Shown here: one piece after another, positions 1 through 12,986 of the stretch
How the letters are laid out: every line of letters begins with the position of its first letter
Numbering within the stretch: position 1 is the first letter of the stretch
NCBI GenBank assembly: GCA_021442155.1
Contig: CM038221.1
Coordinates: 152,945,601-153,009,600, forward strand
Reading direction: 5' to 3'
Length of the DNA: 64,000 nt
Source of the DNA: Cymbidium sinense
Lineage: Eukaryota > Streptophyta > Magnoliopsida > Asparagales > Orchidaceae
Position numbers and translations under genes: made by a program
Notes under the pieces: generated by a model
Told to the model about the DNA's origin: nothing
What the model saw: the letters and a program-made list of their open reading frames with translations, nothing else
Databases searched by the model: none

Positions 1-236
1 TTTTAAGAAAGAAACCATAAAGCAACAACTTTTGCTATTTTTTAGAAAGTTTTGTGGTGAAAAACTATTTTTGAGAATTAAAGTTATTAAAGTGTGATGA
101 TTGTCAAAAAACAATTGTTTGGATTTAAAAAAAAATAAAATATTTATAACACACAATAATTTTTAAAAAACTACTTTATCCACAATAGCTCTACAACTAG
201 CTTTTCAAAAAGCTAAAGTTGTCCCAAACAGACTCT
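1..236. mobile_element. Possible MITE terminus, cut by the window edge
   Basis: The stretch is very AT-rich and ends near 190-236 in a block reading AGCTTTTCAAAAAGCT, then AAAGTTGTCCCAAACAG. The first is a short palindrome. A CCCAAACA/TGTTTGGG end is common among small non-autonomous DNA transposons of plants. The partner inverted end would lie left of base 1, so neither the target-site duplication nor the superfamily can be checked. The call is inference from a remembered motif style. Confidence 0.3.
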
Positions 237-1825
237 AATTCTAATCTAATCACACCACTCTTTAATTTTATTTTAGAGAAGAAACTTAAATATGAGATTA
301 AATCAAGTTTATCCTCTAGCCTTGGTGGAAAAAAGCTTACACTTGATTGTGAACTTATTTATGACTAATGTTAAAACATATTCTCAAAAAATCATCTTCC
401 TTTGGACTCTTAAGGGAAGGCATAGCATATGGTTTAAGAAACTCTTGAAAGAATCCTCTCTTAAGAAATTATTTTCTTGGCCTTTTAATTTAGAGTGTTT
501 AGTGAGGTTCATACTATGATATGGTTTCAATTTTTAGCATTTTTTAAAAATTTCATAAATTAATTTAGTTATGATTGAAAAATGTACCCTTTGAAAGTTT
601 AGTTATGTTAATTAGTCATGTAGAAATTTAAAAAGAAAAATATTTATCTATTGTACCTACATAATTTAGTTAAAGTTTAAAATTAATTGAGTTTATATCA
701 ATGAAGATATGAACATACTCTATTATACAAAGATTTTAAAGAAATATAATTTTAGTTCACAACAAGATCACATATATCATTTGTGTACTATTGCTCCATT
801 TGACATTTTACTTATCGACATGATTTTAATTGTTATAGTTAAAATAATCATTTTATATTTTTCTACATGTAGGTAACTTCTTTTAATATGAAAGGGTAAG
901 CCCTAAATTCTATTTATTTATCCATATATAGTTTATGAATCTTTATTTTATTTTTAACTCGTACTTTATAAGACCTGTTTGCATGAAATAATTCATGAAT
1001 ACTAAGAAAGAATTTATGTCAAATGAGAATGACTATCTTTTTGACCAAATAGATTAAAGAGTCTAATAATTTGAGATGCATATTTTTAAAATTCTCATAG
1101 ACCCATTCATCATTAATATATATATTTTAAATATGACCTACTCGAATTCCTATCAAATTAAATTAGAACACAAGCATAACTTCTTACTTAAATGTTTTCA
1201 TCGATATTCCTATGGCGTAATTACCTTAGGATGTTGCTACACAACGGATCCTAAAATTTCATAGATCTTTCATGAGTTTATGTTAGGTTGGGTTAGTCTA
1301 TAACACATATTCATCTTCATTTTCTAACCTTATATTCTTATAAAATAATTTTAAAAGTAAAAAAGTCACTTAATAATAAAGTGCTTATGTAAATGTGTGG
1401 CCATATATCACGAAAAATGATATTCATCAAGTCATAAAATTTAGGACCTATGCTTAGTTACTTCTTAGTCATTATAAATGTTTAGGAATAAATTTTATTA
1501 TTTTAATGTTAAAAAGGTTATAAAGGGTTTATTACATTTTAATTAGAAAAAAGCCTAAGAAATGATGTGAATTTTAAGTAATTGGGCGTTTATCATCCAA
1601 AAGAATGATATATTAAATCTTTAAGTTTAAGGAATATAATTTCAACCCATCAAGGTGTATAAGGAAGATTTGCATAAAAAAAGGAAGCTATAAGTGCTAT
1701 GTGAAACAAGATCTCTTAACTTGAAAAATAAAAATATATTATAAGGGGATTCTAACTCCTAGAAAAGGAATCACTAAATAGTATGACTAGCAAATCAATA
1801 TAAATACCCATCCTAAATATCACAA
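237..1825. other. AT-rich DNA, nothing recognisable
   Basis: I see no protein domain, RNA gene or clear repeat here. Two short open frames (292-519 and 1,076-1,264, plus strand) resemble no protein I know, and their lengths are easily reached by chance in AT-rich DNA. Confidence 0.6.
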
Positions 1826-1851
1826 AAGAGAGAGAATGAGAGGGTGGGGTG

Positions 1852-1942
<91 letters not shown>
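1826..1942 (+). repeat. (GA)n microsatellite
   Basis: An impure purine lead-in containing GGGTGGGGTGGGG runs into a nearly pure GA dinucleotide run from about 1,853 to 1,942, broken once by GGGAGGGAG. It is seen directly. Such tracts are hypervariable and can adopt H-DNA; GA-rich tracts can also bind plant BPC-type factors. No neighbouring gene suggests a promoter role. Confidence 0.95.
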
Positions 1943-1946
<4 letters not shown>

Positions 1947-3879
1947 TAACTAAGAAATTAGAGAGAATGATAAATCAAAATTGATAACGCTTAAAAAAAC
2001 TTCAACCTTGGACCATCAACCAAATTTTAGACTCTAAAGGTTAAAATAAATTATGTAAGATTATTTTTCCATCCATTGATGAAGATATCTATCATGGGAC
2101 TAACGACCTTGATCATGCAAGATTAGAAAGCCTAATACTAGTTTTATATTGATTATGGCATGAATAACATTAAACACATCTATAATTATTTTTTTATAGA
2201 AAATGATGTTGTCAAATTTGCATATTGGGTGAATTTAAGTTGAAGAAATTTTCAAGTATAGTATATTGCTATATGATCCTACTCATAATCATAGATTACT
2301 TAAGCCATTACATAGTAGTTTATATATGGAAAATGTAATAAATCTTTAATTTAATTTCAAAAGGCAATAATTTGGGGTATGTGTCAGGTAGCATGAGGAA
2401 AGTAATAAACATTCAAATCCTCACTCACTTGGGCTTTTAACCATGCACTTTGAGGGATTTTTCCATAACACACTACAACATCTATCATAAGGATTATGAA
2501 AAAAATATTATAAAATAAAAGTGTCATTGTTAACCAGTTTTCACCGTGCGAATTACTAAACTTTCAAATGAAACTCTAAGTTCTTGTTATATTAATTGAA
2601 TTGTAATTCCCATAATATATCACACCTCAACTCAAAATGATCCACCATAGTGAAGGGTTGCATTAAGTTGAGGGCTATTGAGTTAATTTTTTAGTGAAGT
2701 TAACACATTCACCTTCTTAGCCTATAGGGTCCATCTTAACACTTAGGTTCAAACTTAATTTATTGTTTTTCCTCAAATAGACCCTTAAGGCATTCCCCTA
2801 ATGACTAATGGACACCAAAATCTTATCCTAAACCTAATTAAATAAAATTCAAACTAAACCCAACCCAAAACTAAATTTAATTGAAATCAAAATCCTAGGG
2901 CTGGCCTATGCTAAGTTAGTGGGCCCCACTTCACTTAATATAGCCTAAATCTGAAAAGAAAACATAAACACTTTCAAACTAAATTGGATTAAATTACACA
3001 CTGAATTAAACTCATCTCTTCAACTAAAATCAAACCCCAATTGGTTCCTAATTGGATTAACTAAGCCATTGAACTAAATTAACTTATTTAGGCCTTATGT
3101 AAACAAAACCAAACTAAACTTAAACTAAATCAAATTGAGCCTTCCCATGGACTCAAAATTCATAATCAAATCTAATTAAATTAGTTTCAAGCTCAATTGA
3201 GGCCCAAGATAATCAATTAGGTCATTGATTGAACTAGATTAGATTGAGTCATGTCAAGTTCAATCCTAAAGAAAACCCAAGAAAAGTCATACCAAATCAC
3301 TTAAATATATGTAGAATCTAATAATATCTTAGCTTAAGTGATGAAAAGAAAGAAAAGTCAAGTATAAAGAAACAACAAAGGAAATAGTTTTAAATGAAAT
3401 CCAAAATCTCCCTCACATGGCCACTTGAAAGAAGACTCCCAACAAGCTTTATCCCTCCTTTCCACTCTTGAAAATATCCTCAGTTAACTAACAACCAAAT
3501 CTAGCACCAATTTTTTTCTAAATGACCACCCTTTCTAGGGAAGGTTGCCTCTATTATCTGATTGACCTGTTAACCTCTTGAAATTACATACTTAGAGCCT
3601 TCAAAATGAATCAAATATTTAAAAATATAAAAAACTTATAAAATTATTGTATTTAGTTAGGAGCATTGTATACCATTCATATCATCTTCAGTGTTTAAAG
3701 TTAGATTCTTAGATTAAAAAAATCCCAAACTATATTACATTTCATAAGACTGAATACATGATTTTAAAGCATAGGAGGTGTTAACTGGTTACTCAACTAT
3801 GTGAGTTACAAGTCCAGAAGTGTTGGGCTTAGCTTTTGTTCTTTGGTAGGGATAAGCTTGTAAGCCTCATTTGTGACTT
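1943..3879. other. AT-rich intergenic or old transposon DNA, unassigned
   Basis: No domain or RNA gene is visible. Between about 2,790 and 3,260 the text is rich in AAACTAAATT/CCAACCC-like words, reminiscent of the reverse complement of the 'F' half of the local LTRs but too diverged to assign. At 3,800-3,879 the sequence approaches the start of L1 and includes GAGTTACAAG, also seen just before L4 (about 39,284), so this may be a relic of an element interior. Confidence 0.5.
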
Positions 3880-6479
3880 TGGTGTTTATTTTTGAGATGT
3901 ATATGGGGGACACCACGCATATCTGAGGGATACTTATTGAAGTAATCTGGTATGACATTGAGGTATGATATATTATCTCAGAAGATAGAGATATCATGCT
4001 TCAATGGACCTAATCACTTAATAAGGACTCCTAAGGCATGATGGGTCTTGAATATACCAGAGATTTTTTTCTTGCTTTACATGGATGAATAAAGCAGGGT
4101 TTATATTAAACTGAGTTCTAAAGTTTCCTATGGGGCAAACCTCCATAGTTAATTACATCATAAGGAAATGAATTCCTTAGGAAAACTCTTGATTAAAGTA
4201 AGAAATTATTGTCTCCAAAGATTTCAAAGTTAAGACTATCAATAAATTAGCTATATTTGGAAAATCAATTGGAAAAGATCAAGGAGAAGACTTATTTTTG
4301 GAAGCCAAAGGGAAAAGGTAGGGAATGCTCATGATAGTAGGAAGCCTAATGTGCATTCCAATCTATCCTATGGTTAGGCTTTATATATTTGAAAGTTGAA
4401 GAGATTTATTTTGTTTGAGTTAAAATTCATTAGATTATGAGGGCTTATAATCCACCAACATAAGGTTGTGAAAATGCCTAAGAGGTGAGAATTTATCTTT
4501 GTAGCCCAAAGGGAATGATTACCTCAGATCCTGAATCTATGGAGCTTTTGAAAGAGCTAAACAACAACCTAAATCTAAGTGAAGATGAGTATAAGGTTTA
4601 ACTCCATAAGAGAGAGTAAATCATCTGACTACTAGACTTATAACTGCCTCGAGTGACAACCAACTAAATCCTCATATGCTTTAAAACCATGTAGGTAAGT
4701 CATATAATTTTGTAAGATAGTTGGGTTGTTATTATTTAGAAAGAGACTAAAGTCTTTAAACTCACTCCTTAAGAGACTAGAGCATGAGTGATATGAATAA
4801 TGACTTAATCTATAAATGCAAATCGTTTCAAATTTTATTTGATTTTTGACACTTCATTTTGTCCAAGGCCATAACATTTTCATATGTCAAAATGCATGAT
4901 GAAAATGGGTTATGGACTAAATCAACGGGAGAAAGGTGTTTTCCACCACAGAGGAGACCCTCGAAGGTCAATTCTTCCCCATCGCAAGATGGAAACTCTC
5001 TCTTAGCAAGAGTGAAGCAATATGCATGCATGATGTGAGATATACAATATCCAACTAAGGGGTTGCTAAATCTTCTAATTATCTTGATTTAATGCCTAGG
5101 CTTTATGTGAGGTTATGAGTTATTTAAAACTTTAGTTATGAGTTATAGTTGGGTAAAAGATTTATTTTTTTCCAGGAGCTTACTCATATCCAGACAATAC
5201 AATAAACACAAATCATAAAAAAACTATGAAGAGGCATGTAATTTCTAATGCACAAGCTAAACATAACATCAAATATTTTATAGCTCGTAAAAGAATACAG
5301 GGCGATTGGTACCTCTGACGAAAAGAAAAAATTGGTAGCTGAGCTCTACCCTTATACAACCCAAAATATGAAAGAATAATTATAATTTATGAATGATAAA
5401 TGCTATGTGGGGTCTTCAAATCTTCATTCTTCTTTATTTCTTATATCTTTTTTCCTTTGATTTGGATGTGCTTGCTTCATCACAGGACCTCCCAGGACAA
5501 AGCCTTCTAGTCACTACTAATCATAAACCCCCATAACACTAATCCTAATGCCTAATATAAAATTATATTAAAAACATAAAAACTAAATCTAACTCACCTA
5601 CAAAATAAGTATTAGCTAAACACATACAATCTCAAGCAGTTATATATATAATTTGGACTAGCACCACATAAAGCCCGTCTAAGTTGGATCATGCTTAGGG
5701 GCTTAAGCAACCTAAAGAGAGCATTTATATTTATTTTAAGCACCCTTTAAGCATAATCCCCTGTAAAAAATATGATTAGGATAATCATGGCCTAACATCC
5801 AATCTACGAAGCATACACCCTAACCTTCAATCTAAAATAATACATCATAAAATTAAACATACATTATACCATGCATCGTTCAAACATAAAGCTAGAAGTG
5901 GTGACTTAGTTTTAATGTGTGTGTATTAAAGCTTGTGTGGTATGCCATTAACAAAGCTTTATTATGATTTTTTAAATGTGATAAAAAGTTTAATCATAAG
6001 AGGTTGATTTCACTTGAAGTGGTTTAATTGATTTGAGAATTTTACTTAGTGTTTTATTTTGTTTCAATTGACTTACACTTAGTAACTAAGTGTTATAAAG
6101 AGAAAAATACCTTAAGTCATTTCTAAAGCATGTTAATTAACTTAGTTCTCTTTAGTGGATGGCTTATCACACATTTTAAAGTAATCCTAAGTTTAAGTCC
6201 ACTTTAAATAATCCTATTCAACATGAAAGACATCTTAAGATTAATTTGTTTGAATTACTATCACATGACACATGTTAAATCATTCATTTACAAAATATGT
6301 AACAAGCATATGATGAAATCCTAAGTATACCTACACATACAATATGTTTTAGCACACTTGAATGATGGATATGAGTATGTACAATTAAAGTTTATATTTT
6401 TCCATTTGATTGAATTATTTTATCATTTTAATTTAAAGCTTTATCTAAATTCTTATACAAAAATACATAGTGATGAAAT

Positions 6480-7110
6480 TAAATAGGTACATGTCATTGT
6501 TAATAGGGAAGTGAGATAATCAAATGACCTTCATGTGGCTAACTAAAGCCTCGTATTCCCAAAATGTCCAGATTATATACCATTGCATTCAACCATATGT
6601 AAATTTGCATACATGAATCATAAGAAAGAGAACCCTAATTCACATGATCAATTAATTCAAACACTTGAACAATTGCAAATGCATGTATTTTTTATAGAAG
6701 ACAAGGGTTCTAATTACATAATTAAATACACACACACATGTATAAGAAACATAAGCTAGTACATGCCATTGTTAACCAGGGAAGCGAGGTAATCAAATGA
6801 CCTCTTTGGGGCTAGCTAAAATCTCGTATTCCTAGGATGTCTAGACTAAATATTTACTTTTCTCAAATACATATGGATGTATACATAAAAAAAGTAAGTA
6901 AAAGCATGCAAAGGTTATATTTTTATTTGATTGGAACATTTATGCATGTGGATTAAAGTTCTTATTCAAATTCTAATGTGGAAATACATGTAAATGAAAT
7001 CAAATAAGCACTTGTCATTATTAACCAGGGAAATGAGATAATCAAATGACCTCCTTGGGGTTAACTAAAGCCTCGTATTCTCGGGATGTTTGAACTATAT
7101 ACTATTAACA
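6480..7110 (+). repeat. Three-fold ~265-bp repeat inside L1
   Basis: A block beginning TGTCATTGTTAA, then an AGGGAAGTGAGATAATCAAA-like core, then AAAGCCTCGTATTC and GGATGT, occurs at about 6,488, 6,768 and 7,013. The spacing is about 280 and 250 bp. Equivalent positions hold two copies in L2 (about 15,640 and 15,875), one in L3 (31,430), one in L4 (40,995) plus a remnant near 40,823, one in L5 (about 53,250-53,320, minus) and three in L6. It is a unit that gains and loses copies within the LTR. Confidence 0.8.
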
Positions 7111-8477
7111 TTCAAATGCATGTAAAGCTACACATGAATCAAAGAAAAGAAAGCTTCAATCCACATACTTAGGGTATAATCACATACATCTCTTATGTAT
7201 TTATAACTAGCATTCATAGCATATGTAATCATTCATTTATAAGCTTTGGAAAAATACATTTGGATTTAATAGTGATAATAGCCATACATATATTAAATTA
7301 AATCAACACATGCAATCTTGACATAAAAGAAACCATTTGATTTAATTTTGTAAAAGATGAATGCATGAATCAAATAACATTCAACATTTAATATGATTGG
7401 AGAGGAATAACTAAAATAAATATATGATTTCATTCAATCAAATTAATTTCTAAGGACAATCAAATAAATTCATTTAATACAAACCAAAGCTTTTCAATGT
7501 CACTTTTAATTTGATGTTTAATTTGATTTAAGGAAAGAGAGAAAGAGGTTTGCTAATCCTAATCCCATCCCATGTTTATAAGTTAATTTGATTTAATGAG
7601 AGATAATTAAGTTAATTTTATGGATTAATTAAGTTAAGATATGAATTAACTATATTAATTAATCCTTACATATGTTACCTTAAAGTAATTATCCAAATAA
7701 TTATGAGCCAATGTGATATGGAAATAAATTAAAAAAATAAATTAGCAATGGTCTTATGAATTGAAAGGGCTTAATGAAATTGACACAATTAATGATTAAT
7801 TAAGCTTAAAACTTACTTAATTACTTTTATGATTTTTTTACACATATGGATAAATCATAATTTCATAAAATCTCTTTAGGTTATTGAACACCTAAAGATC
7901 TACCTATGAATTAATTAGGTTCATATGTGCTTTAATATTTAATTAAACTAATTAATTAATTAATTAATCCTTTAATCCTTAATTAATTTCTCTAGGAAAA
8001 GTGAAGGATACTTAGGAAAAAGATTAGGATAGAAGGTCCAATCCAATTCCTAAGCCTCCTCACTATTAAAATGTGATAAATGACCCAATTAATTAAGCAA
8101 GTTACTGTTCATATGATTAATTAACACTTAATTAAGAAGAAGATAATTAGAGCTTAATCAATCAATTTTGTCAATTAATTAACTAGTAAATCTCATGAAA
8201 AATAGGGGAGATAGAGATCATCCCTTAAACAATCCCAGAAAGTTTGAGGTTAATTGGTTAATTAATTAGAGAGTAATTAGTGTAATTAACTTTTCAATTA
8301 AACCTTAATTAATCCCAAATGACTATTCAAAATTAATTAAAAATAATTTTAATGGATTCCTCTCTAAAATACCTTTAAAATGAGCCTTTGTTTGTATTTT
8401 TTAGATTTCTCTACAATTTGTTATGAATTTTGAAAATTTCAACCTTAAAACTAATTGTTTAATTAAGCCTAATCACA

Positions 8478-9110
8478 TGTGACGCGTAACGCACATAGTT
8501 TCTGTGGCACCATGGATTATATTTAAGTAGTCACATGCTTGACAGATGATGACAATGATTTCTTGGTCATCGTCTAAAGATCGGATGGCCATGATCAAAC
8601 TTGTGATTAAAGAATGATTAATCGATCGATCTAACATGATCTAATCATCGCTTGTTCGATCACAATAATGATGACATCTATCATCGCTTAACGATGAACA
8701 ATGGAGCCCGTCCACCATGGATCGCTCGATCTGAGCTCACTCGAGCTCATATTCATTCCAAAATAACCCCATACTTTCATACGAGGGAGCCATGAAGATC
8801 CAACGGCTAAGATCGTCTCACATGCAAATTTTCTTCACAAAGCTCCAACACATTTTAAGCTAAAGCTCGGTTTCAATGGATTTACCTCACCAGAGTTAAG
8901 ACCAATAGTTCGCACACTTGAGGAAGCTTGTCTAGTTGAGATGAAGCCCTATTGAGCAACAATTTGATTGGTTCCAAGTGGATTACTTGATTAGCCAAGA
9001 ATGGTGCTTTGGACTCTCAGCTTTGATCGAAGTCCGTCCTCTGGTGGGCTTGGAGCTCGAGGGAAGGTTTGCTTGGCTTCGATGACGTGTGTGGAAGGTG
9101 TGTGCAAAAG
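8478..9110 (+). promoter_or_regulatory. CpG/GATC-rich islet of L1, possible LTR promoter zone
   Basis: An abrupt rise in CpG appears within very AT-rich DNA: GACGCGTAACGC at 8,481, several CGATCGATC words near 8,620, and GAGCTCACTCGAGCTC near 8,734. The conserved block TTTACCTCACCAGAG starts at 8,881. The same islet-plus-block arrangement recurs in all seven LTR copies, so it belongs to the element. Promoter function is inference from position and composition; no convincing TATA box is seen in this copy. Confidence 0.45.
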
Positions 9111-9719
9111 CAATTGAGTTTTGATTGAGAAATGTAGAAGTTGGAATCGAAGGATCAGTTCCCTATTTCGGCTTCACTTGGGAAGGAGAATTTGAAGTGG
9201 GGAGGGCTTGGAATCACTTGAGAGTTCACAGGGGGATTCAAAAATGCCTTAGGAAGCTTTGGCGAGTTGAATCATGTCAATTTTCGCTATCGAATTGAGG
9301 GGGTATATCCCTCAATTGGCTGAGGTGGATGGACGAGATTATCTCCCATTTTTGGCTAGCTAGCCGCTATCAGAGCACCGAAGTTATCCCCATCAGGTCC
9401 ACATGGCTCGGTTTGAGTGGATGAATGCTTGGGAGGTGGCTCAAGGCTTGACATGACTGGTTGCAACTTCCTTTGTCCATGGGGTTCTCAGTTTGGGAGG
9501 GAGGTGAGTTAACTCACCTCCCTTTGGTCCATGGTAAGCCTAGCACACTTAGGGTGGGCTAGGTGGCTAGGTGAGACCCCAAAATGGGTGTTTGATGGCT
9601 ACCAAAGGAAAAGGAAAGTGGACTTTGCCAATTTTTGCAAAATCTCACATGGAGAGGCATATCCAAGGGAGATTTGCCTTAGGTTTGGCTCCAATTAGTT
9701 TGGACTGATTTTGGGCTTA

Positions 9720-10640
9720 CCTATGATGGGTTTGGGTAAGGTTTGGTCAGGTTCCAAGATCCCATGGGTTGGTTTCAAGGGTTTTGGCTCAATTTGGTCA
9801 AATTGGGTCAATTTGGGTCATGTTAGTTTGGTTGACCAATTGGTCAAATTGGGTCAAACCAAGGCTTAAGTTAGGTTCAAATGATGATTTGAAGTATTTT
9901 AGTTCAAGTGATTTCAATCAATTTGGCCTAATTTTGATTTTGGCTCATTTGGATTCATATAAGTCAAATAGGTCAAGTTGACCAATTTGACCAAATTGGC
10001 CAAATTGGCTTGGGTTGGGTGTTGGTTCAAGTTCAATTGGTTAATTGAAAATAGTTGTAGGTTTTGGTTTCAATCAATTTGGATATTGGCCAATTTGACC
10101 TTTTAGGTCAATTTGGGCTAAGTTGGTCAATTGGGTTTAATTGGCCAAATTGGGTTGAATTATGGATTTGGTCAAGTTCAATAATCAATTTGGAATAAAC
10201 TTGAGCCATTGGTTATAATCAATTTGGGTTAGATCATGATTTGACCCATTTTGGCCTTTTAAGTCAATTTTGGTCAACTTGGGTCAAATGACCAATTGGG
10301 TTTGGTTTGAATCAATTGATGGTCAAGTCATGTTCAATCATTGATTATGAGTTGGTGTGAACCAGTGGTTTCAATTGATTTAGTGTAGGATGAGTTTTGG
10401 CTAGTTTGGGTTTCATATGGGCTAAGGGTTGACTTGGTCAAATGACTAAGTTGACTTAGTTTGACCTAATTTAAGGCAATTGATCATCCTAGGGTGATCA
10501 ATGATCATGGTATGAGGTTTGAATAGGCTTGGTTCAATCCAATTTGGATTGGATTAGAACTTGGTTCATATGAGTTCCTTAAGCCACTTTGGGTCAAGTG
10601 AACCTAAATGGGTCAATTGGCTTGATTTTAGTTTGATTAA
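9720..10640 (+). repeat. GGTCAA/TTGACC-rich tract of L1
   Basis: By eye about 20 GGTCAA or TTGACC hexamers occur between 9,790 and 10,620, against well under one expected for random sequence of this length on both strands. They sit in a loose ~10-11 bp pattern such as TTTGGTCAAATTGGGTCAA, and opposed copies form short palindromes, e.g. GGTCAAGTTGACC near 9,971. TTGACC/T is the core W-box bound by WRKY factors. The tract recurs in every LTR copy. Whether it is regulatory or merely expanded simple sequence cannot be decided here. Confidence 0.7.
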
Positions 10641-11926
10641 GATTTAGTTGAATTTATATATGAGTTTAGAATTGAAATATAAATCCAATTGTAATCAATT
10701 TAGGCTATGATGAGTTTTGGTTCATTTGAAATTTTCAAGTCAAAAGGGCTAAGTTGGGCTTGACTCAGGTTGATTTCAATTTGGCTTGATGATTGTAAGT
10801 TTCATTTATATTTGGATAGATGATTGAAGGAATGATTGATTCAAGAGAAAATCCATTGATTTTGGCTTGATCTAGATGGGTTTTGCTAAGTTCAAGAATT
10901 AGATTAAAGGGTTCAAATTGGGTTTTGATTTAATTTTGGATTTGGTTTTGTCTATTTGAGTTTATATTTCATTTATATTTGTAATATAAATGAAGATATA
11001 AATTACTTATGAGAAAATTACTTGAGTTTGGAGTGATTTGGAAGCAAATTTGATTAAGATGATAGAGGTATGTCAAAAGGGCTTAGAAGGAAATCAATTT
11101 AGTTTGATTTAGTTTTGATTATTGGAATGTGGGTTTCATTTATGATGGTGAATATAAATGAATATATAATTGATTTATGAGAAAATCAATTGAGTTTGGG
11201 TTGATTTGAATGGGATTTGGCTAAGCTCATGGAGGTAGGTCCATATGGGTTAGCTTCAGATTTGATTAGATTTGGATTTAGTTTTATTTAGTTTTGGTTA
11301 TTTAAGTTTTTATTTCATTTATATTTGTGAATATAAATGAAGATATGATTGATTCATGAGGAGATCAATCAAGTTTGGATTGAATTGGATGGAGATTTTA
11401 AAGTCTATGGAATTCAATCGTAAGGCATAAGGAGGATTTGGGAGTTTAAATTTGATTTTGGATTTCAATCATTTGGAATTGAGTTTGGACTTAAATTTGA
11501 TAAATTCTTGAGAGATTGAATTGATCTTGGAGAAAATCAATTGAATTTAGATTGATTTGAATTTGGTTAAGGGCCAAGCCCATAAGGTAAAATCATTGGG
11601 CTTTGGCAGGATTTTGATTTTGGATTTGATCATGGGTTTCAATCATTTGGTTTGGGATTTGGATTTGGATTTAGATTTGGATATATTAATTTGAGGTTTG
11701 GTTTGAGAAGGTAAACATAGGTTGGGTTTAGGCCATTGGATGGACAGGTCTCCCTAAATCTAAGGCATAACCTACCCCATGGCTAACCCTTCTAAGTCTC
11801 TAAGTTTAGGTTAAGTGTTCACCTAATCACTAGAAGTGTCTTAAGGCTAAAGAACTCTTAGTGTCTATAAGAGTCCTAGATCTATGATAAGGAGGTTGAG
11901 AACTCACTCCAAAAATGAGGTCAATA

Positions 11927-12986
11927 AAAAGACCCCCAATAGGTGTGGTGTAACTAACAAGGCACATCACAGGTATTGGCATTGACCGAGATGATCAACA
12001 ACATCCGAAAGATTGCAAGCGCTAACAAAAATGATCTATACCTAAACTCGAGATGTAGACAGAATCATGATCTTAGTGCAATGCAACTCAACTTATGCCA
12101 AAAGCATAAGAGAGGGAGGAGGGATCCACTGAGGGATCAGATATATGAACCTTCCACTAAGAAAACAGGTTCAACTTATTCGTTGGGGATAAGAGTTTGA
12201 ATTTGATCATATGATTTGGGAAAAGAAGATCCAAGGGATTAGAATTTATAATCCACCGGGGATGGGTGCATGAACGTTCCACTAGGGAAGCAGGCTCATG
12301 TTATGTGAGTTTGATTTCATGGAGGTTTCCACTAGGGATGGGAGTTAGTTAGATTTACTTGGTAGACATCTACTACGGATGAGAATTTGATTTAATTTGC
12401 TTGATTATGATTTGGGGCTTCACTGGGGAGAGGATATGATTTATTTTAATTTTATTTGAGGTTGAGGGCATATCTATTGGAGATATGAGCTCGGATCCTG
12501 GGATAAGGGTGGATTTAATTTATGGACCCTATCGATGTAATAGATCCACTAAGAAGGGGTTATATCAGCCTTGGCCTATCTTAGATTTACAATCCAAAGG
12601 GACAATCTACCGACTATGGGGTAAGAACATCCAACCTAAAGGTTTCCTTTCAGTGTGCAACGACTAAGCTAGGAAGAAAGCATAATAGACTTACATCTTC
12701 ACAATGGGGAGCAACCGTTGGGGTGATCTGTTGGTAGCACAATAAATGAAACTCGACCAAGGGTGACTACTGAGTGAATTCCACTAGGGGACTTATATCA
12801 ACTCAATGATAGTCAAGATTAATATCATTTTAATTTGATGAAGCCGGTGCGTGATGGATCCACTAAGAAGAGCTAACCATCTAAGGGTTGCCTTTTGGTG
12901 TGCAACGGCTAAGCTAAGAAGAAAACGTAGTAGACTTACATCTTCCAAAGTGGAGAGCAACCGCTGGGGTGATCTGTTGGTAGCTG
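11927..12986 (+). mobile_element. Short element interior between L1 and L2: leader plus degenerate tandem repeat
   Basis: About 1 kb separates the end of L1 from the start of L2. The first ~280 bp (from AAAAGACCCCCAATAGG) match the sequence after L2 at 20,431. Then come repeated TCCACTAGGGA-like words and, from about 12,510, one and a half units of the ~300-bp repeat (ATCCACTAAGAAG, AGACTTACATCTTC, GATCTGTTGGTAGC). The second unit breaks inside GGTAGC, exactly where L2 begins. There is no gag or pol, so L1-interior-L2 has the architecture of a non-autonomous large retrotransposon derivative. The open frames here (e.g. 11,976-12,200) match no known protein. Confidence 0.6.
12146..12173 (+). 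repeat. Small hairpin in the leader
   Basis: TGAACCT and AGGTTCA form a 7-bp perfect stem around a short spacer carrying TCCACTA. The same element lies twice after L2 (20,648-20,675 and 20,779-20,806). A fourth, with mismatches, is at 12,271-12,298. Role unknown. Confidence 0.6.

Larger units (their letters stand above)
3880..11926 (+). mobile_element. L1: giant LTR of a Tat-lineage Ty3/gypsy element, about 8 kb
   Basis: This is the fullest copy of the 5-8 kb repeat that occurs seven times in the window. The start is set where similarity with L2 and L4 begins (TGGTGTTTATTTT at 3,880); GGGGGACACCACGC follows at about 3,905 and could be nearer the true terminus. The end is set at GAGGTCAATA (11,917-11,926), because different sequences abut this point in other copies. 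Order inside: AT-rich G half, a three-fold ~265-bp repeat, a CpG islet, TTACCTCACC at 8,882, the GGTCAA-rich F half, and a terminal block with TCCTAGATCTATGAT. Eight kilobases is longer than usual for an LTR, though Ogre/Tat elements are known for LTRs of several kilobases. No primer-binding site is clear. The alternative is a tandem non-LTR repeat unit. Confidence 0.65.
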
